Shown here piece by piece: positions 44,650 to 57,700 of a stretch of 64,000 bases of DNA. Made by a program: the position numbers and the translations under genes. This DNA is from Cercophora sp. LCS_1. Its lineage: Eukaryota; Ascomycota; Sordariomycetes; Sordariales; Lasiosphaeriaceae. Below the pieces are notes generated by a model. The model saw only the letters and a program-made list of their open reading frames with translations, was not told the DNA's origin and ran no database searches. The stretch lies in contig JAPZLL010000049.1 of the NCBI GenBank assembly GCA_036250225.1, forward strand, positions 62,001 through 126,000, written 5' to 3'. How positions within the stretch are numbered: position 1 is the stretch's first letter; every line of letters starts with the position of its first letter.

Positions 44650-46043
44650 ATGATGGAGGTGGGCGCTCGCACTCCCTCCACCCCTCCGATGGGTTCCAAG
44701 ACTATCCACACCCCTCCTGCTCCGTTGCACGGTTACTCAGACCCTTGGGAGCCTTACACCCCTCGCAAGTCGGCTCGTATCTCGCAGCGCACCATTAGTA
44801 ACCGTACTCCTTCACCTGGTGCCTCTTCTCGTCAGGTTTCCGCTGGCAACGACTTCAACCCCCTCACCTCGCCTAAGAAATCGGGAAGAATTCCTCATCT
44901 CTCAACCACGGACTCACCTGCCTCGCCTCAGAAGAAGCGCGCCTCCATTATGGGCCATCGTGGCGCCTTTGGCGCTCTTACCTCAGAGTCGACCGCTTCG
45001 GCGGCAGCCAGCCTGTTCCAGCCAGGCTTTACCAGTATCTCGGCAGCCGCTGGCAATGGCATGTTGATCACCCCAGCCAAAACTCCCCAGAAGCCGCCCT
45101 CCCAGGAGACCAGACAGAAGATCCATGCAGTCGCTCGTACCCTGTTCGACGAGAGCGAGATCATGCCGAGTCCCAAGAAGACGAACAGCAACTACGTCTT
45201 GGACAGCTTCTCCGCGGTCAACGAGGCCGACATTGCGATCTACACTGATTCTCACGAGCGCATCCCCGAGGTTGACAACAGCGCCGAGAATCCCTTCTAC
45301 AGCACCCAGACCATCCAGCCTCCCAGCGCCCCGCGCCGAAGCAAACGCCAGACTGTTTCTATCCCGGGCGAGGGCAAGATCTCAGTTGAGGAGGCCGTCA
45401 AGAGAAACGATGGCGTCCTCGTTGTATTGTACGTTTTTCTCGCTCCTTCCGTTTTGATCTGGTGACTAATCATTTTCGCAGCCGTGGCAAGAAGCATTTC
45501 CGCAAGTTCAACTCTCGAGAGCGTGAGGAGGCCAATTCAGAGAGTCTGGATGAGGGCGAGACAGCTCATCGTTCCAGAGCCACTCGTTCTTCTGTTCAGC
45601 CCCGTATCCTCTTTCCTCCCAAGGCCAAGGCACCCGCAGCTACTCACGATGACGAGGAGGCTTTGACCGACATCGAGGACCATATCATGACCGATCAAAT
45701 CGAGAACGATCCCACCACCCCGATGGACCTTGTGGAGGACGCTCCCGGCACCCCTGTGGCGCCCAAGTTCGCTCCTGCCTCACCTCCTGCGACAACTCGC
45801 ACCACCCGTTTCGGCGCCAAAAAGGCTGCGGCGCCGAGCCCCAAGGGCAAGAGAGCCAGAAGTCCCAAGGGCAAAGACCTGGAGTTACCCGATAAGCGCA
45901 GCAGTGGCAGCGGCAAGCGAAGCCCATTCGATATCTGGGCCCGCTCCAAGACCCCGATGACTAAGAGTCCCACCGCTTCTGCCACCTCGAAGCGCCAGGG
46001 CGAGGAGATGGGCTCAGAGTCGGTCAAGCGCAGTCGGGTATGA
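44650..46043 (+). CDS. Conserved disordered protein rich in Cdk consensus sites
   Basis: Exons 44650-45428 and 45482-46043 (53-nt intron, phase 2), giving 446 residues starting MMEVGARTPSTPPMGS. I do not recognise a named family. At least a dozen S/T-P sites are present, many followed by a basic residue (YTPRKS, TSPKKS, ASPQKK, TPAKTPQK, PSPKK, RSPKGK, KTPMTKSP). The most conserved-looking block is ETRQKIHAVARTLFDES then EIMPSPKK and YVLDSFSAV. Across the intron, VVFRGKKHFRKFNSRER joins cleanly. A basic nuclear-signal-like stretch (PKGKRARSPKGK) and a terminal VKRSRV follow. A cell-cycle-regulated nuclear protein or Cdk substrate is inferred; an inhibitor role is possible but not shown. Confidence 0.78.
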
Positions 46044-46941
46044 ACAACTAGATCGAAGATTCTCTCTTACGGGCTCCAAGGCCAGCAAACTGGCGGTCTG
46101 ACGAACGGACCTGGATATTCCCGGTGTTTGATATGGTGGATTTTTGAGGTCAATGATTTTGAGGCAATGACGAGTCCAAAGACTCGGACGCGGACGAGTT
46201 TACCACGAGGAATGACGACCCGGACAAGTGTCCGGGCCCACCACGAGGACGAAAAACTCGAACGCGACACAACGATGCAATGCTTGGAGTTGAGGAGGGA
46301 AACTTATTGGTAATATTTTCGATTCTACCTCGCGGCACAGGATCAGTTGAGACGGCAATGGTGTTTTTTGTCTCCACAAAGGGCACGCAGGTCACGACAG
46401 AACTGAGCCATTTTCCCGGTCATAGCTACCAACATAGTTATGTTGTATTGGGGATACAGGGGCATCGGACGGCATCGGAAATGGGAATGGGCGGCTTTTA
46501 GTCCCAGATAGACGGCGAAATCAGCTGCATCATGTCATTGTTATTGGAACGCGAAAATACTCTAGGTACTCCATAGCCTCGGGAGATTACCAATCACCGG
46601 TAGCTCAGCAGATAGCAAAACACAGCCACCAGTGTGTTTACTTAACGTCCCATATTTGTTGTCTCGACCCGTGTTACGATGTTCACAGCGTTTACCCATC
46701 AGGGCCATCACACGTGCCGACCGCAATCGACTTTGGCGGGAAGAGCCTTGCGTCAGTGTTTTCTGCCCCTCTCCGTTGCCCCACCCCCACATCACGGCAA
46801 CGAGGGGCAGAAAAGCGTCAACGGCGCCCAACTTGGATCTACTTTTCCAGAAACTTAAATCCCACCTATTTGCGTTTCCCGAGATCCGGTTCTCGCATCA
46901 TCCCAACTCGTACAGCCCAGCCCCTCGTTCTCGAAGCAGCC
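46044..46941. other. Intergenic region, no gene supported
   Basis: About 900 bp holding the 3' UTR of the upstream gene and the leader of the PBY1-like gene. An upstream in-frame ATG (46714) would add 76 unconserved residues to the SurE frame and is not used. Confidence 0.5.
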
Positions 46942-49683
46942 ATGCACATCCTCATCGTCAACGACGACGGCCCTCCGTCTCCTCACTCATCGCCATACGT
47001 CCACTCCCTCGTCCGCGGACTGCAGGCCGCGGGCCATGTCGTCTCCGTCTGTCTCCCCCACACCCAGCGCTCATGGATCGGAAAGGCCCACATGATCGGT
47101 CAGACCGTCAAGCCCGTCTACTACCGTCCGCCACCCCCATCCAAGCCGGCCGCCGGTCTGTCCTCACCCGATGAGGACGAGGAATCCCACGGTACCACGC
47201 ACGCTCGGCCTTCGACCAAGTCTAGCGTCGAGGAGTGGATCTTGGTCGACGGCACGCCGGCTTCGTGCGTCCAGATTGGACTATATCACTTCTTCCAGGA
47301 CCGAGGACCGGTGGATCTGGTGGTCAGCGGGCCGAATTATGGGCGGAATACGACGGCTGTGTTTGCGCTGAGCAGCGGGACGCTGGGTGGTGCGCTCGAG
47401 GCGGCGGTTTGCAAGAGACGGGCGATTGCGTTGAGTTATGCGTTTTTCAGCAGGAATCACGATCCGGTTGTCATTCGGGCTGCTGGGAGGCGGTCGGTCA
47501 AGGTGATTGAGGCGCTGTGGAGGGATTGGCCGGAGGATGGGAGTGTGGATCTGTATAGTGTCAATGTGCCGCTGGTGGAGGAGGTGGAGAGCAAGGATGT
47601 GCTGTTCACCGGCATGTTGCAGAATTATTGGGGTGAGGGGAGTTGCTTTACCGAGGTGGATGGGAGTGTTGATGGCGAGGCTGAGGACGAGGAGAGGATT
47701 AGAGAGGCCGAGGGGAGTCCTGAGAAGGAGGAGGCCGGAGAAGGGAAACTGAAACCCCATCGGCATAAGCATTTCAAGTGGTCGCCGAGGTTTACGGATG
47801 TTTATAGGAGTGTGGATGAGGCGCCGCCTGGGAACGATGGGTGGGCAGTGAAGGAGGGTTTTACGAGGTGAGTTGATCGCGATTATAAGTTGTGGGAATG
47901 GTATTGTACTGACTCCGAGGATAGCGTCACGCCTTTGAAGGCGAATTTCTTCCAGACCGCTACGCAATTACACGGCGGGAAGTTGGAGCTGTAAGTGTTG
48001 CGTTACCCCTTATTGGTTGGATAAACGAACATCATATCATGAGTCGGCGGGCACGAAGGATATGACGGCACGGCATGCTTGATACAGACGATTGGAACTT
48101 TACATCACAGGTAGAGCATAGAAGGCGATCTAGAAATAGACGAGACACCTGCTCTAGACATCACGACCTCCTCGATGCCAATGCCGATCTCAAGTGCCCG
48201 CTACTGCCCATCGTACCGTAAAGGCCAGAATCTCACAGTGTTTACTTGCAGGGGGAGCACCTCTTCTCTCGTATCAGAGCAGCCAGCAAAGGAGGAGTCA
48301 ATATCAGCAGGGACCACTCTGTCTCTTAGATCAACGGAGTCGACGAAGATGCCATCACCTCACCTTTACGCCCTGATCAGCTACGAAGACGACTATGTCC
48401 AGCCTCTCCTTCTCTCAGCCATCAATTCCATCCTCCCAAAGGACAGCTTCACTCTTCTCTCTCCTCCAGCGAGAGCCACGCCCGATGAACCAACCCCACT
48501 TTCAACTCTCATTCCTAATCCCTCAACCGACAAGATCCTCCAGATCTCGCCCTACGAGTCTCTCGACTTTGACTTCGCCTCGGCCCACCCAACGACATGC
48601 CTCGTCAACAGCTACATTATCCGGAAAGCCCTCATCCGGAAGCACTTTCTCTCGGCCACGGTAGACAACTGGGTGGCGAAGCATCCGGAGTCGGCCTTGC
48701 GCGCGCACGTCAAGCGAAGCGAACACTTTGAGGTCGACTACGCCGAGTTCCTTGACGACGCCCTTGTCGAGGCATGGGATCTCAATGCGAGCATGGAGCG
48801 CAACGGCAACAACGAAAACGGGGCGGAGCAGTTGGAGTGGTGGATCCTCAAGCCGAGCATGAGCGATCGCGGCCAAGGCATCAAGTTGTTTAGCAGCATG
48901 GAACAGCTGCAGGGCATTTTTGACGCTTGGGACGAGGGCGTTGTCACGGACGACGAAGACGAAGATGAAAACGGCCAAGGTGGCGATGCAGATGACGATG
49001 ACGGTGGTATCATGGCAAGTCACTTGCGGCATTTCGTCGCGCAGCCGTACATTCACCCCCCGATGCTGGTCGAGGGTAGGAAGTTCCATCTCCGTGTCTA
49101 CGTCTTGGCGGTGGGTAGCATGAAGGTCTACGTCTACAGGGACATGCTGGCTTTGTTTGCGTCCAAGGAGTATGTCCTGCCGGGCACGGAGGACGACGAA
49201 GTGGATCTGGATGCCCATCTTACCAACACTTGTCTGCAGGGGGAGGACACAGCCGCAAAGGCAAACTCGGTGAGGAGGTTCTGGGAGCTTGAGTTGCCCG
49301 ACGAGGGCGTGGCGGACAAGGTCTTTGAGCAGATTTGCAATGTCACGGGCGAGCTGTTTGAGGCCGCGGCCAGGGGCATGATGGTTCACTTCCAACCGCT
49401 CGAGTCTGCGTTCGAGGTCTACGGGCTGGACTTTCTCACGGACGCGGCCGGCACCGCCTGGCTGCTCGAGGTCAACGCGTTTCCGGATTTCAAGCAGACG
49501 GGTGATTTGACAGAGCTTGTTGCCGGGTTCTGGGCGGGCGTGCTGCGCCTCGCTGTGCTGCCCTTTGCGAGCGGGGGTTCTGGTGGTGGTGACGGGGACC
49601 ACGTCGCCGGCCGGGAGGAGAAGGTGGCGTGCGATATGGTCTTGGTGAGGGATGTTGATCTTGGACGGAGGTGGGGTTCGTGA
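46942..49683 (+). CDS. PBY1: PBY1-like protein: SurE phosphatase fused to tubulin-tyrosine-ligase-like domain
   Basis: The preferred model is one gene with exons 46942-47867, 47925-47990 and 48252-49683, giving 807 residues. The N-terminal SurE 5'/3'-nucleotidase domain starts at once: MHILIVNDDGPPSPHSS, then VDGTPASCVQIGLY and VVSGPNYGRNT, the metal- and substrate-binding motifs. ATP-grasp tubulin-tyrosine-ligase-like motifs lie in exon 3: WWILKPSMSDRGQGIKLF, HFVAQPYIHPPMLVEGRKFH, LTNTCLQG, AWLLEVNAFPDF. Exon 2 ends GGKLEL. The TAA there overlaps a good donor (CT/GTAAGTG), and the acceptor TTACTTGCAG at 48251 joins the TTL frame exactly. Yeast Pby1 (P-body associated) has the same domain order and similar size. 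The alternative is two adjacent genes: SurE ending at 47994, and a TTL gene starting at ATG 48349. Confidence 0.8.
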
Positions 49684-52600
49684 TGAGCTATCGGGGAGGA
49701 GGTGAGCAGAGTACGTAACTGTCGGATGTGCTGGATGTCTCTTGGTATCGGCGTTTACTCTTCTTGAAAATACCGCGTGTGTTGTGTTCCGAGCGAGCGG
49801 AAGGGACAAGACATCCATCCTCGGACTAGCATGACTGCTCCGCCACAGTTAGGTGCTTTCCCGTGAGCAATATTCGTGCCTTTGTGCGGCCCGTCTACGA
49901 CAGGCAGGTGGGTCGGCATCGGCGGACATTTGCTGGCCCTCCATCGGAAGTTGTATCTCGGTCCTGCGGAGGCGGGAAGGAGACAGCACCGGCGATACAC
50001 AAACCCCCTTTTTCTGTCCGTCTCCGTGCGACCAATGCAGGCCGGCCAAGCCAAGCGAAAAAAAAAAAAAAAACCAAGGCCGTCCTGGATCACATACATG
50101 CCCTATTGCAGATTTCCCTCGTTCTCATCCAATCCGTGAGTCTCGACCGGGCCCCCGCCGATGGCAGTGCTCGCCGCCCCCTCGTCCGGCCGCTCGGAAG
50201 GGGAAGCCCTGGCTGGCCGGGCGAATGATGTCGATTTCTCGGCACGAACCGACCCCGTCACTCGGCATCGGTACGTGGTGCGAGTTACATGCGTGTCTTG
50301 TTACGGAATACCCCTTAGCCAAAAAAAAAAAAAAGGGCCAAGAACACCAACCACGTTTCGCACCAAGTTTGCCAACCCCCCACCCGGGCTGGTGCCTCTC
50401 CCACCGAAAGGCAAGTTCAAGCGTCTTTTCTTCTTTGCAGAACAGCACGAGAAAAAGGGCCAACGCGAGGGTATATGCGCCAAGTTCCGGCTGACTTGTC
50501 TGGTCCGCTGCATGCACATTTGCACAGCCCCCTCAAACAAGACCCCTCAACAAGAGGTCCCTTTCGCTTCCACCTGCTTCGATCACAATTTCGTTGGAAG
50601 CTCTTAGCGAACGCCATCGGTGGGGGAGAGGTGACAGGAGGTCTTGGGTCGTCTGATGATGTGGTGATGATGATCTTCTGGTGTTGTGTTGTCTGGTCTG
50701 CCGCCGCCCGCGCGCGACAAAAACGGTGGCTGGGTCTGTTGGTTGAAACAGCCAAAGCCACTTGTGCTTGCTTCTTTCCGACGTCAGGCCTGCATTCATT
50801 GCCATGCACACGCTGTCATGGTAGTGAGTGAGCGGTTGGCGACGACGTGCAAAATTGCTTGGCTTTTTGGTCAACTGCCATTTCCTTTTGGCGATCCTTC
50901 CTTCTCAACGGATGCATCTTGGGGTGCATCACACCTTAATCGCCCGTCGGTAACCGACTTGTTCCTGATTGGAAAATTTCGCTCAACGAATCGGGACACT
51001 CCTCCATTATGCTGCTCGTTTGGGAAGGAGCGATGGAATTTATGATCGACCAGAGATGGACGAGATAGGTGCCCCTTCCCTGTGGCAACTAATTTGCGCC
51101 CTTTGCTCCATCACGAGCGACAAAAAAGCCAAGCATCGCTGTAAGTTCAATCTATAGGAGAGACATCAAAGTCCCTCCGCGCGCGCGCGGCGGGGACGAT
51201 GAGGTAATGGACGGGCATCGCCACAGTTTTGTTGTAGGTCACCGAGTTGAGTCTCACTCACCACCAGACGCAGATAGTGACCTGCCATTTCAGGGAGCTA
51301 ATCTCCTTGCCTTGCGCTTCGGGCCTTAACGCTCCTTTTACGAAGTTGCATACTAGGGAACCATAATGCCGGGCAGAATCCTGTCTTTTCGTGACGGTTG
51401 GGTTGCGTGCGCGGGCGGCAACCTTCTAGAATCGGTGCTCGAATCGGTGAGCTCACCAGGGCAGATTTCCGTCCTCTCTGCATTGCCTCTCCCTTCCGAT
51501 GTCGATCGTGTTTGCAGCTCATAGGTAAGGAGAGGCACACTATGACTATGTCCTCGTCTCTGGGACGGGCGGCTGGAGCAGCGTTTTGACACACCGGATC
51601 GACCTCAACCCGGTGCATGAGCATGTTCTTGGCCAGCGGTTCAGTGCTTGACAGCTTGCTAGTGGATGTTGCACTTGAGACTTATAAGCCACGCCGCCGA
51701 AACTATTAGGATGGATGCTATGTCGTCGGAGGAGCGATAAGGATGAGAGTGAGCCTGAGAGAAAGCCTCACCGTCACATCTTTGTGTGAAGATGGAAATC
51801 TGAGATGGTTGTGGGCAATGCAAGAAAAAAAATGAAATCCAAATGACAAAAACTCAATGTGCCGACCCTGAGGCACTCAGCACAGTCTTCCAAGGCACAC
51901 ACGTCATCCCAGGCTCGGTCTATGCAACCCGTTGGCATGGCATTTCTTGTATTCGATCGATCGGGGAGCTGAGGTGGAGGGCATAAGCATCGCTAAGATG
52001 GTAGATCTCGTCCAGTCGCGTGCCGTCTTGCGCAATACCAAGCCTATTCGCTCATTGTGCATGATTAGTTCACGGGACGGCGATAACGCCTCTGAAGCCA
52101 CGGATCTGGACTTCGGGCCGTAATCGAGCTGCCCGTTTCAACTTGACTTCGCGTTTCCAACCAACGGGCTCTGGACGCCGGAGAGGCGATGGTGGCTGTC
52201 CACTCCCCGGACCAATTGAGGCTCATGAACTTGGGGCTGACGGACTTTGTGAGGGGTAGAGTCTGGTAGTGGCGCCATGGTTTGAGCGGGCAGAGACTCA
52301 ACTGCGATTCTGCGTGGGGGTTCCTCCGTGTTCCCTTGTAGAGTCGGGAGACTTCAATCTAGAGTAAGAGGTTGAGGCTCAAAGAGCAGTCGGGCAACGA
52401 GTAACTGTCACTACAAGCATCCGATGCTTGTTGCCTGTCGGTGGGGGCGATCAGATGAACGAGCTTGCAAGACTCAGGATGAAAAGTGCGTGCGGCATTG
52501 TTAGTGCACAACGTCGGTCCCGCGTCACCATTCGTCCCCTTTGATCAATTCGAGACCGCTCGGCGGCAAAGAGCCGAGAAGTTTGATGTTGCTACGCTCC

Positions 52601-54763
52601 GGCCACGAGGCTAAATCGCATCTCTCTGACACACCGCACTGGCCTGACCTTCTTGGCTCACCTTGATGGCCCGGACGGGACGAAGTGTGTTCTGGTGAGT
52701 GCAAGCGAACATCTGATGTTTGATGGCAGGAAAAGCCGGGAATTTTCTTGGTTGCTCAATGGTGACACAGAGAGCCACCCTGCGCTCAGACAGGGACTTC
52801 ACACAGTTGCTCACTGCCGCTGCGATCGTCCATTCTCCCGGCGCGTGGGGTACGACCGAACAGCTGGGCGTCCGTGAGGTGACAGTTTCTTACCGTGGAA
52901 CGTGGAGGGGGTGGCATCTTGTCTGCAGGGCGCTGTTTGAGATGTTTGCGAGGGCGATTTGAAGGACGCCGATAGCCGGGCGGTAGTTGCTTGCAGGCTC
53001 GTCGTCGGCCCCGGTGCCGAACAAAGCGGTGGCCGGCCTGGGGCCCAGCTCGCTGGTGGCTCTCCCCGCAGGTCGCTTTTCCCCTCGAGTAAGGTTTTTG
53101 GTGCGACGGATTTCGACTTTTAGGTTGTTTTGGCTCGTTTTTTTATCTGACGGCATAACCCCTTAAGCCCCACTTCACCCCAGGTACATACCCCACTAGC
53201 AATCTCAATGACAAACACGGAAAACAAGTCGCAGATTTCCATTGCGCAATATGCACAGTGAATTATAACGTTGTACGGACATAACAGCGACGCACGATCT
53301 GGTAAGAAACTGATTCCTCCGCGGCGATAAGCAATTGTGCCATTTTCCATGAGGAATCCCGCGCCGTCGAGTTGCGGAGGATCTTCTGTCATTTGGTGAT
53401 CTCTCCTCAGCGGCACCCGTAGGTTGGGGGCCTGACCCTTGCTGTGCACAGGGCACCCAGCATCCAGAAGCTCGGCGGACGGGTGGCACAGCGCTCTAAA
53501 AACCTGGCAAGGGGTTGCTAGGGCAATCAAATCCAGGGGCTAGGCGATATTGGGAATTTAAGCTGCCGCTTTCAGTGAGCCCGCCCAAATTCGCAATGCA
53601 GGTTTGCTGGATGTCAAACTTGGGCGCCATCATCGTGAGTCCAAATGTTGACTTTGGAATATGTGTGTTCATGCACTTAGGTTGACCTATTCTACGCTGT
53701 CGCCCTAATACCAACCACCGTATTCTTTCAAAGTGGAAATGACAAAGTGGAAATGAAAATGTTGCGATGTAAAAGCATCCCTTTCCGGTTAGCGTCGAGT
53801 GCAAACAACAATCGGGCTGCCTTGAAACATTCCATCCAATCGAGCACCTCCATTCCGTCAGCCATCAACATAACAGACGACAACACTGCAACCCCCACAA
53901 CAATCCAATGTTTTGAAAAATAGCTGCACGGATGATGGTTACCAGCTGCTGCGCTGCCCCCAAACGCAACACTCCGTCTTTCTAGCTGCCAGAGTTAGGT
54001 CTTGGAACAAACCGGGCCCAGACAAACATCCTTGTCAAGTTTAGGCCGGAAAATTGAGAGCGGTTGCGAGCAGGGCGGGCAAAGCGCAGCTCTGATTCGC
54101 TTGGCGCAGCACTGCCTCGTTTCTTGGCCTTGGCGCCCATTGGGACGAGAATGGGTGCGCGAGACTCGATTCCTCCTTCCGTTTTGACTCTCGTCAACAC
54201 TTCCTTCACAGAATTGCCGTTCCATTTGTTGCCTTCTTGACATTCTTTTGCACCGGACCATCAATGATGCGACCTGCGTTTCTGAAGTCATAGCGCCAAC
54301 TCCGCCTCTCCTTGGGAGTCCGCGCTCGTGATATTTTATATCTTCGCGATCTCCCCCAACAGTAAGAGGCAACCAAGTCGCCCCTTCACAACGCCGAGAG
54401 GCCTCTTTGCCCCATCGAAAGCCTCTCACGACTCCGCCTGGATTAGCGGACATTGCCTCCTGTAGGCTCTCGGAAGTCAACGAAAGATCTCCCTCGCCAT
54501 TAAACGCAACACCAAGCGAACACATGGGCATTGATGGTTGACAGTATTTGTGTGTTCCCGTTGTTCCTGTCCCGTGTGTGGCTGGACACAAGGCAGTCAA
54601 AAGCTGACCAGCGGTAGCCTTTCGCAACCAGCTCGCATCGTCTGGATCTGCCTTTTACGAGTACAGCCCCGTTCGCCCCAACATTGTGGTCATTGGCCTC
54701 GAGATCCCTCATCGAGGCTGAGCCATCAACCGATTACGACTCGAACCCACACCCTCAGCTATC
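49684..54763. other. Five-kilobase region without a recognisable gene
   Basis: Between the PBY1-like gene and the calcium ATPase. It includes two poly-A tracts (about 50058-50073 and about 50321-50334), a CG-alternating run near 51180, and scattered reading frames up to 213 codons with no domain, no coherent splicing and low-complexity composition. The last part probably contains the ATPase promoter and leader. No tRNA, rRNA or transposon signature was found. Confidence 0.5.
50058..50073. repeat. Poly-A tract (16 A)
   Basis: Sixteen consecutive A in a GC-rich context. A second tract of about 14 A lies about 260 bp downstream, also after a C/G-rich string. Short retroposed or mRNA-derived ends are possible but unproven. 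Confidence 0.9.
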
Positions 54764-57700
54764 ATGGCGTCCAAAGATGGTGGAAACGGGGAGCCCTCAC
54801 CTGTGCGGAGGCAGAGAGCGTGCGTATTTCCCGCCCCCATCCTCCATATATCGAGCTAACCGGTGAACAGTCCTACTATCACCATCGATACTACAGCAGT
54901 AAACCCTGGTGCAGGGACGACTGACGGTACTCAGCAAGTCTTCACCAACTCGCCTGTATCGATTGGAGACGGGGGAAACAGTCCCTCTACCACTGAAGCC
55001 ATGGCGGGGAACTGGTCACACCAGCGCACCAATTCTGGCTCAAGATCATTTGACCGCGACAGCCGACCGACCAGCCCTCACAATGTCTCAAGTCCCGTGG
55101 CATTACGGGGAAACGACCGAGGCGCCGCCTTCCTTGCGGTTCCGAACTCCTCGGTATCCCGCCAGAACTCCATCTCGGATTCTATCTCATCGGAAACTAT
55201 CACGGGTCTCTCTTCGGTCGGCGAAAAAGACACTCGCTCTCGCGGAAGCTCTGAAGCCGGCAAGGTGATCAACGACCCCAATGCGCTCAAGCCCGACGTT
55301 GGGAAAGAAGACGATTTCAAGGTGGAGGACAACCCGTTTGCTTTCAGCCCAGGCATGCTCAACAAGATGTTCGACCCCAAGAGTCTCTCGGCATTTTACA
55401 AATTGGGTGGCCTCGCTGGGCTCGAGAAGGGTCTGCGTACTGATAGAAAAGCTGGCCTGAGCGTCGATGAGACATCCCTGAGCGGTAACGTTTCTTACGA
55501 GGAAGCCGCCGCTGCTGCTCGCCTGGACAGTAAGGCCCTGACCGAAGGCGTCGACCCTGCCAACCTAGGGACCCCAAATTCCTCAGCCCGACAAGACAAT
55601 GGTTCTTTTTCGTCAAGGAAGCGCGTTTTTAGCGACAACCGCTTACCCGAGAAGAAGGGCAAGACATTGCTCCAGCTGATGTGGATCACCTACAACGACA
55701 AAGTTCTGATGTTGCTGTCTGCCGCTGCCGTCGTCTCTCTTGCCATTGGCCTCTACCAAACCTTTGACCCGTCGGGCCACAAGGAAGGAGATCCGGACAA
55801 ACAGGGGGAGAATAAGATTGAGTGGGTTGAGGGTGTTGCGATTATCGCTGCCATCTTTATTGTGGTGATGGTTGGCTCTCTGAACGACTACAAGAAGGAA
55901 CGCCAATTCGCCAAGTTGAACGCCAGAAAACAAGATCGTCTTGTCAGGGTCATCCGTTCCGGGAAAACGGTCGAGATTTCGGTTTACGACGTTTTGGTGG
56001 GCGACATCGTGCATCTTGAGCCTGGCGACTTGATCCCTGTTGACGGTGTTCTCGTGGAGGGATTCAATGTGAAATGCGACGAGTCCCAAGCTACCGGTGA
56101 ATCCGACGTCATCAAGAAGAAGTCAGCGGATGAGGTCTTTGCTGCCATTGAGAATCACGAGAGCCTCAAGAAGATGGATCCGTTCATTCAGTCCGGTGCC
56201 CGCGTCATGGAGGGTGTTGGTACCTTCATGGTTACCTCCACGGGTGTCTACTCGAGCTATGGCAAGACTCTCATGTCTCTCAACGAAGATCCCGAGATCA
56301 CGCCTCTTCAGTCCAAGCTGAACGTCATCGCCGAGTACATCGCCAAGCTCGGAGGTGCCGCTGGCCTTCTCCTCTTCACCGTCTTGTTCATCCAGTTCCT
56401 CGTTAGGCTGCCGAAAAGTGTCCTCACGCCTGCTGAGAAGGGCAAGCAGTTCCTGAACATCTTCATTATGGTGGTCACGATCATCGTTGTGGCCGTGCCG
56501 GAAGGTCTACCCCTCGCAGTCACGCTCGCCCTTGCCTTTGCAACCACTCGCATGCTCAAGGACAACAATCTGGTCCGACATCTGAAGGCCTGCGAGGTCA
56601 TGGGCAATGCAACCACTATCTGTAGCGACAAGACCGGTACCTTGACACAGAACAAGATGCTCGTCGTGGCGGGAGCTGTCGGCACCACCCACCGGTTTGG
56701 TGAGCCAGGCACATACTCGACTGAATCACCCGACTCCACTCCGGTCGAAAGAGAGCTTAGTGCGCCAGAGCTCTTTGCTACTCTTGCTCATGATGTCAAG
56801 GAGCTTCTTCGCAAGTCAATCTCGCTCAACTCGACAGCGTTCGAAGGTGATGTTGATGGCGAAAAGACCTTTATTGGCTCCAAGACGGAAACGGCACTGC
56901 TTATTCTTGCCCGGGAGCACCTGGCTATGGGTGCCGTTGCCGAGGAACGTGCCAACTCGAAGGTTCTTCATCTCATTCCTTTTGACTCTGGCCGGAAGTG
57001 TATGGGAGTTGTGGTACAGCTCGAAAACGGCAAGGCTCGCCTCTACGTCAAGGGCGCTTCGGAGATTGTACTGGAGAAATGCACGCAGATTCTCGGCAAC
57101 CCTTCGTCGGGTATTGCGACTGCCTCTCTCACGGACGAGAATCGTCATACGATCAAGCAGCTTATCGAGACGTACGCTCGCAAGTCTCTCCGAACCATCG
57201 GCATGATTTACCGCGATTTCGATCGCTGGCCTCCCAGGTTCAACCGTCGCAGCGGTGACAAGGACGAGATAGTGTTCGAGGATATCTGCCAGAACATGGT
57301 CTTCGCTGGTCTCGTCGGTATCAAGGATCCTCTTCGCCCTGGTGTTACGGAAGCTGTCAGGGATTGCCAGAAGGCCGGTGTTATCGTCCGTATGGTCACT
57401 GGCGACAACAAGTTGACAGCCGAGGCAATTGCTCGTGACTGTGGTATTCTGCAGCCAAACAGCATTGTCCTCGAAGGCCCTGAATTCCGAAATATGACCA
57501 AGGCACAGCAAGACGAGATCATCCCCCGGCTTCATGTTTTGGCTCGTTCTAGCCCTGAAGATAAGCGCATTCTCGTCAAGCGTCTCAAGGACAAGGGTGA
57601 GACTGTCGCCGTCACTGGAGACGGAACAAACGATGCCCCGGCTCTCAAGATGGCAGATATTGGTTTCTCCATGGGCATTGCCGGCACTGAAGTCGCGAAG

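Noticed and set aside
47925..47994. SurE gene ending at TAA 47992-47994 as a separate gene
   Set aside because: Kept only as an alternative; the overlapping donor and in-phase acceptor plus the PBY1 precedent favour one gene.
48523..49818. 431-codon open frame on the minus strand
   Set aside because: Antisense shadow of the TTL-domain exon; no domain and biased His/Arg/Val composition.
49853..50494. 213-codon open frame across a poly-A tract
   Set aside because: The frame owes its length to lysine runs from poly-A; no domain, no splice context.
54720..54760. GGGTTCGAGTCG on the minus strand as a tRNA B box
   Set aside because: No matching A box or acceptor stem nearby; it lies in the leader of the ATPase gene.
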